Origin: UBA5314 sp040217815
Lineage (GTDB): Bacteria; Bacillota; Syntrophomonadia; Syntrophomonadales; Syntrophomonadaceae
Assembly: GCA_040217815.1 (NCBI GenBank)
Contig: JBEHWI010000015.1
Span: 1-64,000 of the forward strand
Length of the DNA stretch: 64,000 nt
Reading direction: 5' to 3'
Shown here: piece by piece, positions 25,096-33,760 of the stretch
Position numbering within the stretch: position 1 is the first letter of the stretch
How the letters are laid out: each line of letters opens with the position of its first letter
Program-made: the position numbers and the translations under genes
The notes under the pieces: generated by a model
What the model saw: the letters and a program-made list of their open reading frames with translations, nothing else
Told to the model about the DNA's origin: nothing
Databases searched by the model: none

Positions 25096-25641
25096 TTGAA
25101 CAGCCCTCAAAAACTACCGGCCATCCGGGCCTTGTTTGTCCTTTTATACCTCTTTGCCGGCTTGCCTCAGGATAAAGCCGATGCCGCATCTGTTAAGCCT
25201 CTCAGCATGGCCCCTCCTAATGTTGGGCAAGCCTTCCAGCAGGTCCTGGTTGATTTTAATCTCTACCAACAGTTTCTTCAGGTAGAAGAAACGCCCGGGG
25301 GGCAGGTACTTTTAAACGCTCATAATCCCGATGAAGCGTCCTTCTTCCTAAGCCGTGGCTTTTGCAACGACCTAGCTGATGCTATATGTTCAAGTTTTAC
25401 CTGGTATGATAGGGAACGGGGACGTCTTATGCTTATACCCTGTGATGGGCTGCCTATTATCGGGTCAGCTCAAAAGAACGGTGTCCTCTATTATATTGAA
25501 GGTAGAGATATGATTACTTTTCAATATCGTTTTGAAAATTGCTACCAGCCTAGAGACGCCTATCTTTATAGCGTAAGAACCCGCCTCCAGGAAGGATGGT
25601 GGAAAGTCGAAGCCCTGGAGCTTTTAGAGTTAAATCAATAA
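25096..25641 (+). CDS. Secreted protein of unknown function
   Basis: I do not recognise this 181-residue protein. The TTG start at 25096 is 9 bases after AGGAGG. The N-terminus (MNSPQKLPAIRALFVLLYLFAGLPQDKADAA) looks like a signal peptide with possible cleavage after an Ala near residue 31. The mature part is about 150 residues, mildly acidic, with four cysteines and no repeats. It is followed closely by a convergent DUF1232 gene. A processed exported protein is inferred. Confidence 0.7.
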   Translation: MNSPQKLPAIRALFVLLYLFAGLPQDKADAASVKPLSMAPPNVGQAFQQVLVDFNLYQQFLQVEETPGGQVLLNAHNPDEASFFLSRGFCNDLADAICSSFTWYDRERGRLMLIPCDGLPIIGSAQKNGVLYYIEGRDMITFQYRFENCYQPRDAYLYSVRTRLQEGWWKVEALELLELNQ

Positions 25642-25658
25642 CGGTGCTTAATAAGCCT

Positions 25659-26057
25659 TTAACGGCCAGCCCTATACCAGGCAGTCAGCCCCTTAACTGC
25701 CAGACCGATTATCACCAGCCAAATGATCGCAATAAGTGCAGCCGCCCAGAGTCTGCCCCACCCCGATTGCCAGCTCTGTTCAGCTTCTAGACGGCACTCC
25801 TTCATTACTTCGTCGGGAATTCTTTTTAAAGCCAATCTCAACAGCCAGGGAATGAGAATGAGATCATCAAGGTAGCCCAGAACGGGAATGAAGTCGGGAA
25901 TAAGATCAATCGGGCTCACCGCCAGGGCCAAAGCCAAACCAGCCAAAGCCCGAGCCTGCCAGGGAGTCCCGGGATGACGACTTGCCAGATATATGGCATG
26001 TAGTTCTTTTTTTAGACGGGCAGCTTCGTTTCTCAAGATTTCTCTGTTAAAAAGCAT
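25659..26057 (-). CDS. DUF1232 (YkvA-type) membrane protein
   Basis: This 132-residue protein contains the DUF1232 signature 'ALAGLALALAVSPIDLIPDFIPVLGYLDDLILIPWLLRLALKRIP' in the middle and a C-terminal membrane segment (about 105-127, 'LWAAALIAIIWLVIIGLAVKGL'). The function of the family is not established. It is convergent with the upstream secreted protein and has no clear operon partner. Confidence 0.85.
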   Translation of the reverse strand: MLFNREILRNEAARLKKELHAIYLASRHPGTPWQARALAGLALALAVSPIDLIPDFIPVLGYLDDLILIPWLLRLALKRIPDEVMKECRLEAEQSWQSGWGRLWAAALIAIIWLVIIGLAVKGLTAWYRAGR

Positions 26058-26365
26058 GTTTTCTATCGAGCCTTCTTTTCCAACATCTATTGAGTAGTTA
26101 TAATGTTATATCCCATTAGCCGGATTTCTTCAAGATCATCTTGCCAGAAACCGCTAAATGTAAACCCAGTTTAAGACTTGCCTTCTAAAGTTGATGGTTT
26201 TAGAATAATAGTAGTAATTAAATATAATAGTTGGAGAGCCTTGAGCCCCGCCGTATTATCGGCGGGTTTTTTTATCCTATCAGACAACAATACACTCACC
26301 CCATTTAAATAACAGTGCTTCCGTTGCCAATGCCTAAATATATAAATATTAAGGAGGAGTTTAGT
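26058..26365. other. 308-bp intergenic region with an orphan terminator
   Basis: The stretch holds two TATAAT-like boxes (26099 region and 26223-26228), the plus-strand terminator described separately, and the ribosome site of the next gene. No open reading frame with coding character is seen. Confidence 0.5.
26247..26273 (+). terminator. Plus-strand intrinsic terminator without an obvious gene before it
   Basis: CCCGCCG and CGGCGGG form a perfect 7-bp stem with a 6-nt loop, followed by seven T. The gene before it is on the opposite strand, so it ends either a small RNA or an attenuated leader of the CoA-transferase gene. Confidence 0.75.
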
Positions 26366-27544
26366 ATGGTTTTACCGTTGGATGGTATCAGAGTCCTGGA
26401 TCTCTCCCAGTATCTGCCCGGTCCACTCTGTTCCCAGATCCTCGCTGACTTTGGTGCTGAAGTCATTAAGATCGAGGAACCCAGTGGTGAATGGGGACGC
26501 TATCTGGCACCCATGCTGCTGGAGGAAAGCGCCCGTTTTTATTCGGTAAACCGCAATAAGAAGAGTGTAGCTATCAACCTGAAAACTGACGAGGGTAAGC
26601 ATGTTTTATCTGAGCTTGTCAAGACCGCTGATGTTTTCATTGAACAATTCCGTCCCGGTGTACTGGAAAAGATGGGGCTCGGGTATGATGTGCTGAAGGA
26701 AATCAATCCCCGATTAATTCATTGTGCCATAACCGGATACGGTTTTACCGGTCCGTACCGTTTGGTGGCCGGTCATGATCTCAACTACCTGAATTTAACC
26801 GGAATTACCGGGTTAAACGGCCCTGGTGACAGAGCCTCCCTCTGCGCCGGCCAGTTGGCCGACATCGCCGGGGGAAGCCTCTACTCTGTGATAGGAATTC
26901 TACTGGCCTTGCTGGCCAGGGATAAAACCTCCCGCGGGCAATTTGTCGATATTGCCATGGCTGACGGGGCCTTGAGCCTGCTCTGTTATACCATCGGCGA
27001 ATGGGCGGGTCTGGGCCGGCTTCCGGCCCGGGAAGAAAACCTGCTGTCCGGCGGATATGCCTGTTACAATGTCTACGAAACAAGCGATCATCGTTTCGTC
27101 GGTCTGGGGGCCATTGAGTCCAAGTTCTGGGAAGGCTTTTGTCAGCGGGTCGGTAAAGGGCAATATATACCCTGGCACTATGTTGAGGAACGTCAGCGTG
27201 AAATGGTTGAAGACATTAGAGCCCTGATCAGAGAAAAAACTCAGATCGAGTGGCTGGAAATCTTTTCCGACCTGGATATCTGTTTTACCCCGGTCTTGAC
27301 TTTGGATGAGGTTGCCGAACATCCCCAGTTGAGAGCCCGGGAAATGATGATCAAACTCGATAATTTCAAAAACTCGGGCCGAGATATGTACCTGACCGGA
27401 ATACCGGTTAAGCTTTCCGAAACCCCGGGAGAGCTAAGAGCGGTGTTTCCCGACATAGGTCAGCACACCGACGCGATCCTGACCGAGGCCGGATACAGTC
27501 AGGAACAGATCGGTAAACTGCGCGAACAAAAAGCCATTCGTTAG
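26366..27544 (+). CDS. CaiB/BaiF family (class III) CoA-transferase
   Basis: This 392-residue class III CoA-transferase, of the formyl-CoA, carnitine and benzylsuccinate type, has the N-terminal 'LPLDGIRVLDLSQYLPGPLCSQILADFGAEVIKIEEP'. The segment 'RNKKSVAINLKTDEGK' is present, and the conserved catalytic Asp region is likely 'DLNYLNLTG'. The ATG at 26366 is 8 bases after AAGGAGG, so an upstream in-frame ATG at 26315 is not used. It is distinct in mechanism from the class I enzyme at 3574-5363. The substrate is unknown; it stands alone, following an orphan terminator. Confidence 0.9.
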   Translation: MVLPLDGIRVLDLSQYLPGPLCSQILADFGAEVIKIEEPSGEWGRYLAPMLLEESARFYSVNRNKKSVAINLKTDEGKHVLSELVKTADVFIEQFRPGVLEKMGLGYDVLKEINPRLIHCAITGYGFTGPYRLVAGHDLNYLNLTGITGLNGPGDRASLCAGQLADIAGGSLYSVIGILLALLARDKTSRGQFVDIAMADGALSLLCYTIGEWAGLGRLPAREENLLSGGYACYNVYETSDHRFVGLGAIESKFWEGFCQRVGKGQYIPWHYVEERQREMVEDIRALIREKTQIEWLEIFSDLDICFTPVLTLDEVAEHPQLRAREMMIKLDNFKNSGRDMYLTGIPVKLSETPGELRAVFPDIGQHTDAILTEAGYSQEQIGKLREQKAIR

Positions 27545-27628
27545 CAAGTACAAATCATGCCTGACAAGGTGCAATATTAATGAGATAATGACAGTCAGGT
27601 CTGATTTTTGGCTGGAGGATGTGATAGC

Positions 27629-28144
27629 GTGGTGAAAATACCCAGACCGGTACCCGATTATTTGTCTCACGGTCTTAGAATAGTCTTTGTCGGCTTCAAT
27701 CCCAGCCTTCGTTCAGGTGAAACCGGTCACCATTTTGCCAACCCCAGCAACCGTTTTTGGCGCATCCTCTACGAAGCCGGTTTAACCCCCAGAATATATA
27801 GACCCGAGGAAGACCACCTTCTTCTCCAATTGGGCTACGGATTAACCAACATAGTGCCCCGCCCTACCAGAGCCGCTGCCGATATCATGCGCGAGGAATA
27901 CGTTGGGGGAAGGCAGCTGCTATCCCAAAAGCTAGAGCATTATCGTCCCCTAACGGTATGTTATGTGGGTAAAGGGGTTTACCAGGCCTATTCCCAAAGG
28001 ACTCGGGCATCCTGGGGATATCAAGCCTTCGATGTTATTGATGGTGTAAGAGACTTTGTGGCCCCCAGCAGCAGCGGTCTGGTGCGCATGAAGACCCCGG
28101 AAATAGTATCTATTTACCACCAGCTGTTTACTGCCGGGCTTTAA
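27629..28144 (+). CDS. mug: G:T/U mismatch-specific DNA glycosylase
   Basis: This 171-residue member of the MUG/TDG branch of the uracil-DNA glycosylase superfamily has the motif 'VFVGFNPSLRSGETGHHFANPSNRFW'. The Asn in GFNPS matches the catalytic Asn of MUG (GINPG). It removes U or ethenocytosine opposite G. The likely start is the GTG at 27629, 10 bases after GGAGG; a TTG at 27608 precedes that ribosome site. A terminator stem shared with the tRNA operon lies about 100 bp downstream. Confidence 0.88.
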   Translation: MVKIPRPVPDYLSHGLRIVFVGFNPSLRSGETGHHFANPSNRFWRILYEAGLTPRIYRPEEDHLLLQLGYGLTNIVPRPTRAAADIMREEYVGGRQLLSQKLEHYRPLTVCYVGKGVYQAYSQRTRASWGYQAFDVIDGVRDFVAPSSSGLVRMKTPEIVSIYHQLFTAGL

Positions 28145-28241
28145 GTGATCTAAAGGTAAAAAGAACCAGGCTTCCCCTATTCCAGACTCTAGTCCAGCAG
28201 CAGTCGAGTTTTTGCAAAAACCATTCAGGGTTCTTAACGGC

Positions 28242-28275
28242 AAAAGGCTTCCTTAAACAGATAAGGAAGCCTTTT
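28242..28275. terminator. Bidirectional terminator between mug and the tRNA operon
   Basis: AAAAGGCTTCCTTA and TAAGGAAGCCTTTT are perfect 14-bp arms with a 6-nt loop and T-runs on both strands. It can serve mug on the plus strand and tRNA-Val on the minus strand. Confidence 0.85.
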
Positions 28276-28283
28276 ATATTCTT

Positions 28284-28359
28284 TGGTGGGCGATGACGGG
28301 CTCGAACCGCCGACCCCCTGCTTGTAAGGCAGGTGCTCTCCCAACTGAGCTAATCGCCC
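28284..28359 (-). tRNA. tRNA-Val (TAC)
   Basis: A 76-base cloverleaf with acceptor GGGCGAT/ATCGCCC, T-loop GTTCGAG, anticodon loop CCTTACAAG giving anticodon TAC, and an encoded CCA end. It is last in the tRNA cluster. Confidence 0.95.
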
Positions 28360-28364
28360 GTGAA

Positions 28365-28439
28365 TGGTGACCCCTAGGGGACTCGAACCCCTGTTACCGC
28401 CGTGAAAGGGCGGTGTCTTAACCGCTTGACCAAGGGGCC
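28365..28439 (-). tRNA. tRNA-Glu (TTC)
   Basis: A 75-base cloverleaf with acceptor GGCCCCT/AGGGGTC, anticodon stem CCGCC/GGCGG around CTTTCAC (anticodon TTC) and encoded CCA. It lies five bases upstream of tRNA-Val. Confidence 0.95.
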
Positions 28440-28548
28440 ATGCCAGACGTCGGAAGACGGTTGTCAGATACTGCGTTTAGAGCTGAGACTGGTGCAAGAA
28501 TAAAGCTGTATTATCCGACTTCCGTCTTCAGAACGCTGATTTCAAACA

Positions 28549-28624
28549 TGGTGGGCCTACCAGGACTCGAACCTGGGACCAACCGGTTATGAGCCGGTAG
28601 CTCTACCAACTGAGCTATAGGCCC
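28549..28624 (-). tRNA. tRNA-Ile2 (CAT, lysidine type) rather than tRNA-Met
   Basis: A 76-base cloverleaf with acceptor GGGCCTA/TAGGCCC and anticodon CAT in CTCATAA. The first pairs resemble tRNA-Ile, and C4-G69 with C5-G68, reported recognition elements of lysidine synthetase TilS, are present. I therefore prefer Ile2 (decoding AUA) over elongator Met. CCA is encoded. Confidence 0.85.
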
Positions 28625-28653
28625 TGGCGCTACTGCGGTACCCCGCAAAAGAT

Positions 28654-28682
28654 AGTGTATAATATCTCTACTAAAAGGTCAA
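28654..28682 (-). promoter_or_regulatory. Promoter of tRNA-Ile2/Glu/Val
   Basis: The minus strand has TTGACC, 17 bp and TACACT, positioned after the tRNA-Asn terminator and about 25 bases before tRNA-Ile2. Confidence 0.6.
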
Positions 28683-28710
28683 GAGCCAAGGCCCCTGAAA
28701 TCCGGGTTTA

Positions 28711-28747
28711 TTAAAACAAAGAGCGGTAACTTGATAGGGTTACCGCT
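28711..28747 (-). terminator. Terminator after tRNA-Asn
   Basis: The 9-bp arms AGCGGTAAC/GTTACCGCT are followed by CTTTGTTTTAAT on the minus strand, separating tRNA-Asn from the next three tRNAs. Confidence 0.7.
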
Positions 28748-28758
28748 GTTATTTCCAT

Positions 28759-28833
28759 TGGCTCCCCGAGTAGGATTCGAACCTACAACCCTCCGGTTAA
28801 CAGCCGGATGCTCTACCGTTGAGCTATCGAGGA
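28759..28833 (-). tRNA. tRNA-Asn (GTT)
   Basis: A 75-base cloverleaf with acceptor TCCTCGA/TCGGGGA, anticodon loop CTGTTAA (GTT), T-arm GTAGG-TTCGAAT-CCTAC and encoded CCA. It is first in the cluster, immediately after a consensus promoter. Confidence 0.95.
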
Positions 28834-28850
28834 ACGCCCCAACGAGAATC

Positions 28851-28880
28851 ATTATAAAATGCCGTCGACCCTCTTGTCAA
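28851..28880 (-). promoter_or_regulatory. Consensus promoter for tRNA-Asn
   Basis: The minus strand has perfect TTGACA and TATAAT boxes with an 18-bp spacer. Transcription should start near 28844, 11 bases before the mature tRNA. Confidence 0.85.
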
Positions 28881-28904
28881 GTCCGATTGGCATCGGCTTT
28901 TCTC

Positions 28905-29990
28905 CTACTCGATATAATCTTTAAGTTTTTTACTGCGCGACGGATGCCTCAGCTTTCTAAGGGCTTTGGCTTCAATCTGCCTGATTCTCTCCCGGGTAAC
29001 CCCAAACTCCTGACCAACTTCTTCCAGGGTCCGCGGACGCCCATCATCCAGGCCAAATCGCAACCGCAGAACTTTTTCCTCCCTTTCGGTCAGGGTGTTT
29101 AAGATACCATCCAGATGCTCTCTGAGCAATACAAAAGAAGCAGATTCCTCAGGCGATTCGGCATCTTCATCAGTTATAAAATCGCCCAGGTGACTGTCAT
29201 CCTCTTCTCCGATAGGAGTCTCCAGGGACACCGGTTCTTGAGCGACCTTCATAATTTCTATAACCCGGTCAACTGAAATATCCATCTCTTGAGCAACTTC
29301 GGTGGGAGTAGGCTCCCTGCCCAGTGTCTGCAAAAGATTGCGCTGTACGCGGGAAAGCTTGTTGATAGTCTCAACCATATGAACCGGTATTCTTATGGTC
29401 CTGGCTTGATCAGCTATCGCTCTGGTTATGGCCTGCCTGATCCACCAGGTAGCATAAGTGCTGAACTTAAAGCCCTTACGAAAATCAAACTTTTCCACTG
29501 CTTTCATAAGGCCGAGATTGCCTTCCTGAATCAGGTCGAGGAACAGCATGCCCCTTCCAACATAGCGTTTGGCAATACTCACCACCAGGCGCAGGTTGGC
29601 TTCCACCAGCTGGCGTTTGGCCTCTTCATTGTTTTCTTCAATCAACTTGGCCAGTTCAATTTCCTGATCGGCTGATAATAAAGGCACCCGGCCAATTTCT
29701 TTGAGGTACATACGGACCGGATCGTCGATCTCAATCCCTTCGGGAATGACTATGTCTTCGGTCTCGATATTGTCTGCTTCAACGTCATCCTCAGATTCCA
29801 TTTCGCCATCCAGGCCGATGCCTATCCCCAGGGACTGAAAATGCTCGAATATATCATCTATATTATCAGGTCCCAGGTTGAATCCCTGGAGATCCTCTAT
29901 AATTTCCTCGTAGGTAAGGTTTTTCTTTTTCTTGCCTTTCTCGGCCAGAACACTTATCGATTCTGCGAGTTTCTTGTCCACTTTCATCAT
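28905..29990 (-). CDS. rpoD: RNA polymerase primary sigma factor (sigma-A)
   Basis: This 361-residue housekeeping sigma factor has a short region 1.1, region 1.2 'DPVRMYLKEIGRVPLLSADQEIELAK', and region 2 'RLVVSIAKRYVGRGMLFLDLIQEGNLGLMKAVEKFDFRKGFKFSTYATWWIRQAITRAIA'. Regions 3 and 4 follow, ending in 'TLEEVGQEFGVTRERIRQIEAKALRKLRHPSRSKKLKDYIE'. The length is that of Firmicutes SigA. The start overlaps the dnaG stop by four bases (ATGA), the classic dnaG-rpoD macromolecular synthesis operon. Confidence 0.97.
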   Translation of the reverse strand: MMKVDKKLAESISVLAEKGKKKKNLTYEEIIEDLQGFNLGPDNIDDIFEHFQSLGIGIGLDGEMESEDDVEADNIETEDIVIPEGIEIDDPVRMYLKEIGRVPLLSADQEIELAKLIEENNEEAKRQLVEANLRLVVSIAKRYVGRGMLFLDLIQEGNLGLMKAVEKFDFRKGFKFSTYATWWIRQAITRAIADQARTIRIPVHMVETINKLSRVQRNLLQTLGREPTPTEVAQEMDISVDRVIEIMKVAQEPVSLETPIGEEDDSHLGDFITDEDAESPEESASFVLLREHLDGILNTLTEREEKVLRLRFGLDDGRPRTLEEVGQEFGVTRERIRQIEAKALRKLRHPSRSKKLKDYIE

Positions 29991-31771
29991 ATCCCCCCTT
30001 CCTGGGTGTTATGCAGGAATGTATCGAGGTAAAGAATAAAACCCAACAGGGCACTAAAGTCACCTTGCAGCCTGGCTTTTTCTAAAAGGCCGTGCAGCCT
30101 GTTCCACACGATCCGCTTTCCTCGATTCTTTACCGAGTAGATAAAATCATCAACTTCTTCATCAGGGGGAGCCTCTAGACTCTCACCCAATACCACCATT
30201 TTCCCTAAAACCGCTCCCAAGCCTGCTTCCTCAGCCTTTTGCCTGAAAAGGGACGGGCCGCATTCACCAAGGAGCTGGGTTTCTTCATATAACTCCAGCA
30301 GGGCCTGGTTGACCGGTTCCACAAACAGTATGCCACCAGTGGCGGTACGCAACTTCTTGTGGACCCGGGGAAATGCCAGAACAGCTGCCAATATTTTCTC
30401 CTCATTGCTATAATTACCGTATATAATATTATCTCTTAATACCTGGGTTTTATTCCCGCTTACACCTACTTTCCCGGTCTGAATCTTTCCCCTGGCCAAT
30501 TCCCTGGCCACCACGTATTCTTCCAGAGACAGCCGTCTCGACAGGAGCTTTACGTAGTTGTCCTTTTCCAGTTCAGAATCAAGAGACTGTATATCGTCTT
30601 TAACTGAACGAATAATCGCTACCTTGCTATCAATATCTTGAGCTGTTTGAGTCATCATTTGGCGGAATATTTTATACTCTATATGGCTCACTCTATTATT
30701 CTGTATATAGTGCAAAAATTCCTCTTTTCCAGACCGGGCAAGAAATTCATCCGGATCCTGGCTCTCCGGAAGAGTTAGAACATCGACCTTCAAGCCTTCA
30801 CCTCCCAGTATTTCTATGGCTCGCCAGGTCTGCCTCTGGCCAGCTTCGTCACCGTCATAGACAACCAGGACCTTCCGGGCATAGCGAAGTAAAAGTTGGG
30901 CCTGCTCTGCAGTCAGGGCCGTTCCCAGGGTAGCAACCGCATTCTCAATACCGTATTGATGCAGTCTCAGGCAGTCCATATAGCCCTCAACCACAATCGC
31001 TTCACCAAGCTTACGGATGCTGTCCCGGGCCTGAAAAAGACCGTAAAGATTGAGCCGTTTATGAAATACTTCAGTTTCTCCGGTATTTAGATATTTAGGG
31101 AAACCCTCATCAAGTATCCTTCCTCCAAAACCGACGATTTCACCATTGTAAGCAGCTATGGGGAAAATGACCCGCCGGCGAAATTGATCATAATAGCGCT
31201 GCTGCTCCCGGCTGCGTTTTACCAGGCCAGCCCCCAGCATTTCATCAGCTTTAAAGCCTTTCTTTAATAAATACTCGCTCAAGCCATTCCAGCTGTCAGG
31301 GGCAAAGCCCAGGCTGAACCTTTTTATCATTTCCTGGGGTATGGAGCGCCTTTCCAGGTAGATAGCTCCTTCACGACCCGCCGGCGACTGCAAGGTGTTT
31401 TGGAAATACTCCACCGCCAGGCGATTGAGTTCAATTATCCTTTTGCGCTGATCCGCTTCCCGGGGAGAGGCTGAGCTTTTTATTTCAACACCGGCGCGGG
31501 CGGCTAGCAGCTGAAGAGCCTCCTTGAAATCCAGCCCATCCCTCCTCATAATGAAGTTGATCATGTCCCCCCCGCTCTGGCAGCCAAAGCAGTAATACAT
31601 ATTGCGCTCTGAACTGACCGTAAAAGATGGCGTCTTCTCGCTGTGAAAAGGACACAGGCCCCAGAAACGGTTGCCCTTGCGGGTCAGCTTGATGTTCTCT
31701 GCGACAATATCAACTATGTTTAATCGGGCCTCTATATCCCGCATTACCTGGTCATCGAAATATCCGGTCAT
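29987..31771 (-). CDS. dnaG: DNA primase
   Basis: This 594-residue primase has three domains. The N-terminal zinc finger uses C40, H43, C61 and C64 ('LCPFHSEKTPSFTVSSERNMYYCFGC'). The RNA polymerase/TOPRIM core follows ('AIVVEGYMDCLRLHQYG', 'VLVVYDGDEAGQ'). A C-terminal helical DnaB-interaction domain ends it. It makes RNA primers for replication. It is translationally coupled to rpoD. Confidence 0.96.
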   Translation of the reverse strand: MTGYFDDQVMRDIEARLNIVDIVAENIKLTRKGNRFWGLCPFHSEKTPSFTVSSERNMYYCFGCQSGGDMINFIMRRDGLDFKEALQLLAARAGVEIKSSASPREADQRKRIIELNRLAVEYFQNTLQSPAGREGAIYLERRSIPQEMIKRFSLGFAPDSWNGLSEYLLKKGFKADEMLGAGLVKRSREQQRYYDQFRRRVIFPIAAYNGEIVGFGGRILDEGFPKYLNTGETEVFHKRLNLYGLFQARDSIRKLGEAIVVEGYMDCLRLHQYGIENAVATLGTALTAEQAQLLLRYARKVLVVYDGDEAGQRQTWRAIEILGGEGLKVDVLTLPESQDPDEFLARSGKEEFLHYIQNNRVSHIEYKIFRQMMTQTAQDIDSKVAIIRSVKDDIQSLDSELEKDNYVKLLSRRLSLEEYVVARELARGKIQTGKVGVSGNKTQVLRDNIIYGNYSNEEKILAAVLAFPRVHKKLRTATGGILFVEPVNQALLELYEETQLLGECGPSLFRQKAEEAGLGAVLGKMVVLGESLEAPPDEEVDDFIYSVKNRGKRIVWNRLHGLLEKARLQGDFSALLGFILYLDTFLHNTQEGGI

Positions 31772-31845
31772 TACTTCACCTGCCCCGCTCCGGTATATAT
31801 GCTACTCTTTTATCCTATTGAAACGATCGACGCATCTTTTAAACC

Positions 31846-32919
31846 TCATATTGGTTCATCACTGCCCCCCAGTCGGTAGGCTTCCGGTACCAGCGAGTGG
31901 GGTATATAAATATCGTTAAACTGCGAAACACAATAGGCATCACTCATGCCTGAAATGTAATCGGCAGCAGCCCTCTCCCTGCCTTCCTGGTCCGCGATTT
32001 CACAGTACAACGGGCTCATCTTCTCCGGTCTGCGGCAATAGTATGAAAAGAGGTGCTCAATAATAAACATAGCCCTGGTCCTTTCCGCCTGGCAAACCGG
32101 TCCGTCGTATATCCTATCGAACATAAACTGGCGCAGACCCCGCAGGGCATGGTCGGTTTCCCGGTCGGGTTCCACCCTGATCCCGGCCCCCTCGGCCATC
32201 AACTTCCGGGTATTTTCAATAGTGGCGGTGACCAGAGTCGCAATGCGTTTGCTGTGGGTGTCGCCCAGTAGCTCCAAATACTGGGCCGGGATTTCATCCG
32301 CTGAGAGCAACCCGGCTCGGATGGAATCATCTATATCATGTTGTACATAGGCTATCTTATCGCTTATGCGAATTACCTGTCCTTCCAAGGTAGCCGCATC
32401 TTCATCCCCTCGTCCGTAGCCGCTGTGATGCAGAATGCCATCTAAAACCTCGGGGCTCAAATTGAGTCCGGGCCCGTTTTTATGCTGTTCCACTCGAGTC
32501 AGAACCCGAATACTGTTTTCATTGTGGCGAAAGCCCTCCTTGAGCAGTTGGTTCAGGATATCTTCTCCGGAATGGGCAAACGGTGTATGCCCTACATCAT
32601 GCCCCAACCCCATCGCTTCGATCAGATCCAGGTTCAAATTCAGCCCCGCCCCGATAGTCCGCGCTATCTGGCCAACCTCCAGAGTGTGGGTAAGGCGGGT
32701 TCGGTAATGATCGCCTGGAGGCGCGATAAACACCTGGGTTTTATGCTTGAGGCGGCGAAAGGATTTGGAATGAACAATGCGATCCCGGTCTACCATAAAA
32801 CAGGTCCGCACCGGATCAGGATCCTGCGGCCGCAGACGGCTCCTGGCGTCCCTGGCCTTGGTCGCCCAGGGGCTTAAATATGCCTGTTCCCTCTCTTCAA
32901 TCTCTTGCCTGATGTTCAT
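31846..32919 (-). CDS. dgt: dGTP triphosphohydrolase-like HD protein
   Basis: This 357-residue dGTPase-family protein contains the metal-binding HD site 'RLTHTLEVGQIARTIGAGLNL...GLGHDVGHTPFAHSGE' and the family N-terminus 'RTCFMVDRDRIVHSKSFRRLKHKTQVF'. I start at the ATG at 32919 after GGGGTGG; an in-frame TTG at 32934 would add five residues. It would convert dGTP or other dNTPs to nucleosides and triphosphate. It lies directly upstream of dnaG-rpoD, the order seen in many clostridia. Confidence 0.92.
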   Translation of the reverse strand: MNIRQEIEEREQAYLSPWATKARDARSRLRPQDPDPVRTCFMVDRDRIVHSKSFRRLKHKTQVFIAPPGDHYRTRLTHTLEVGQIARTIGAGLNLNLDLIEAMGLGHDVGHTPFAHSGEDILNQLLKEGFRHNENSIRVLTRVEQHKNGPGLNLSPEVLDGILHHSGYGRGDEDAATLEGQVIRISDKIAYVQHDIDDSIRAGLLSADEIPAQYLELLGDTHSKRIATLVTATIENTRKLMAEGAGIRVEPDRETDHALRGLRQFMFDRIYDGPVCQAERTRAMFIIEHLFSYYCRRPEKMSPLYCEIADQEGRERAAADYISGMSDAYCVSQFNDIYIPHSLVPEAYRLGGSDEPI

Positions 32920-32936
32920 CAAGAACCACCCCAATA

Positions 32937-32971
32937 AAAAAATCCTTAAGGGCAGGAGCCTGAAGGATTTT
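32937..32971 (-). terminator. Terminator after the flavodoxin-family reductase
   Basis: On the minus strand AAAATCCTT pairs with AAGGATTTT around a small inner hairpin GGC-TCCT-GCC, followed by a run of seven T. It separates the reductase from dgt. Confidence 0.75.
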
Positions 32972-33000
32972 GACCGTCATTTGCTTGAATTAAGCTTTAA

Positions 33001-33612
33001 TCAGGTGCGCTCCCGCAAGCCCCTGGTGGCCTCTGCCACCTGATATATCCTTTTTCCCAGTATCCGGCACCGTTTGAGGGCCTCTTCATCGTTGTGGGGC
33101 GGCCGCTGGGCGGCGGCTCCAAAATGCCCGCAATCATCCTCAATATGCCCATCCCCTACTATTACCATACCATGCACCAGAAAGATATCATGCATGGTCC
33201 TTAAGACCGCTTCCTGGCCGCCAAAGCGAGAACTTCCTACCGAAAGCGAACCCGCCACCACATTCATTAGCAGCTTCTGGTTGCGTAGCCGCCTGGTCTT
33301 ATCCCAAAAAGCCTTGAGCTGGCCGGAAACGCTTCCGAAATAAACCGGGCTACCCACCAGCAGGCCATCGGCCTGGGTCAACAGGTTAAAGGCTTCTTCC
33401 AGGGGTTTGCCTTCATAGCACTTTCCGGTGCAAGGGGTGATGCAAGCGGTGCAAAAAGACTTCTGCGGCCCACGCATTAAGCGCTGACAATGCAGCGTTG
33501 CGGTCCTGGCCCCCAGTCTCTCCGCCTCATTTAAAGCCTCATTCAGCATAAAGGCCGTACTTCCTTTTGGATTGGGACTGCCGTTGACAGCCACAATAAA
33601 GGTTGGTTTCAA
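33001..33612 (-). CDS. NAD(P)H-dependent FMN reductase / iron-sulfur flavoprotein-like
   Basis: This 203-residue flavodoxin-like protein has the FMN phosphate loop 'NGSPNPKGSTAFML' (about 10-23). A cysteine cluster 'FCTACITPCTGKC' (about 53-65) resembles the ferredoxin-type site of archaeal and clostridial iron-sulfur flavoproteins. 'GSPVYFGSVSGQLKAFWDK' follows. It may transfer electrons between NAD(P)H, ferredoxin and small quinones; the substrate is unknown. It has its own terminator and no operon partner. Confidence 0.85.
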   Translation of the reverse strand: MKPTFIVAVNGSPNPKGSTAFMLNEALNEAERLGARTATLHCQRLMRGPQKSFCTACITPCTGKCYEGKPLEEAFNLLTQADGLLVGSPVYFGSVSGQLKAFWDKTRRLRNQKLLMNVVAGSLSVGSSRFGGQEAVLRTMHDIFLVHGMVIVGDGHIEDDCGHFGAAAQRPPHNDEEALKRCRILGKRIYQVAEATRGLRERT

Positions 33613-33697
33613 ACCTTACACCCCCATCCCCATTAATACTACACTTTATTATTGGATTCCTTTTTTTGACCCAAAAATTTGTTCGTTTACAAGGAAA

Positions 33698-33735
33698 AGG
33701 GACGGACCCCGCTGTAACAGCGAAAGCGCGTCCCT
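33698..33735 (-). terminator. Terminator after ppdK
   Basis: On the minus strand AGGGACGC pairs with the far arm GTCCGTCCCT, with an inner hairpin CGCTG/CAGCG, and is followed by TTTTCC. It is 26 bp after the ppdK stop. Confidence 0.7.
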
Positions 33736-33760
33736 CTAAAAATCTGAAACTTACTTTTTA

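Noticed and set aside
28549..28624. Calling the CAT tRNA an elongator tRNA-Met
   Set aside because: The acceptor stem resembles tRNA-Ile and carries C4-G69/C5-G68, favouring lysidine-modified tRNA-Ile2; a modification assay would settle it.
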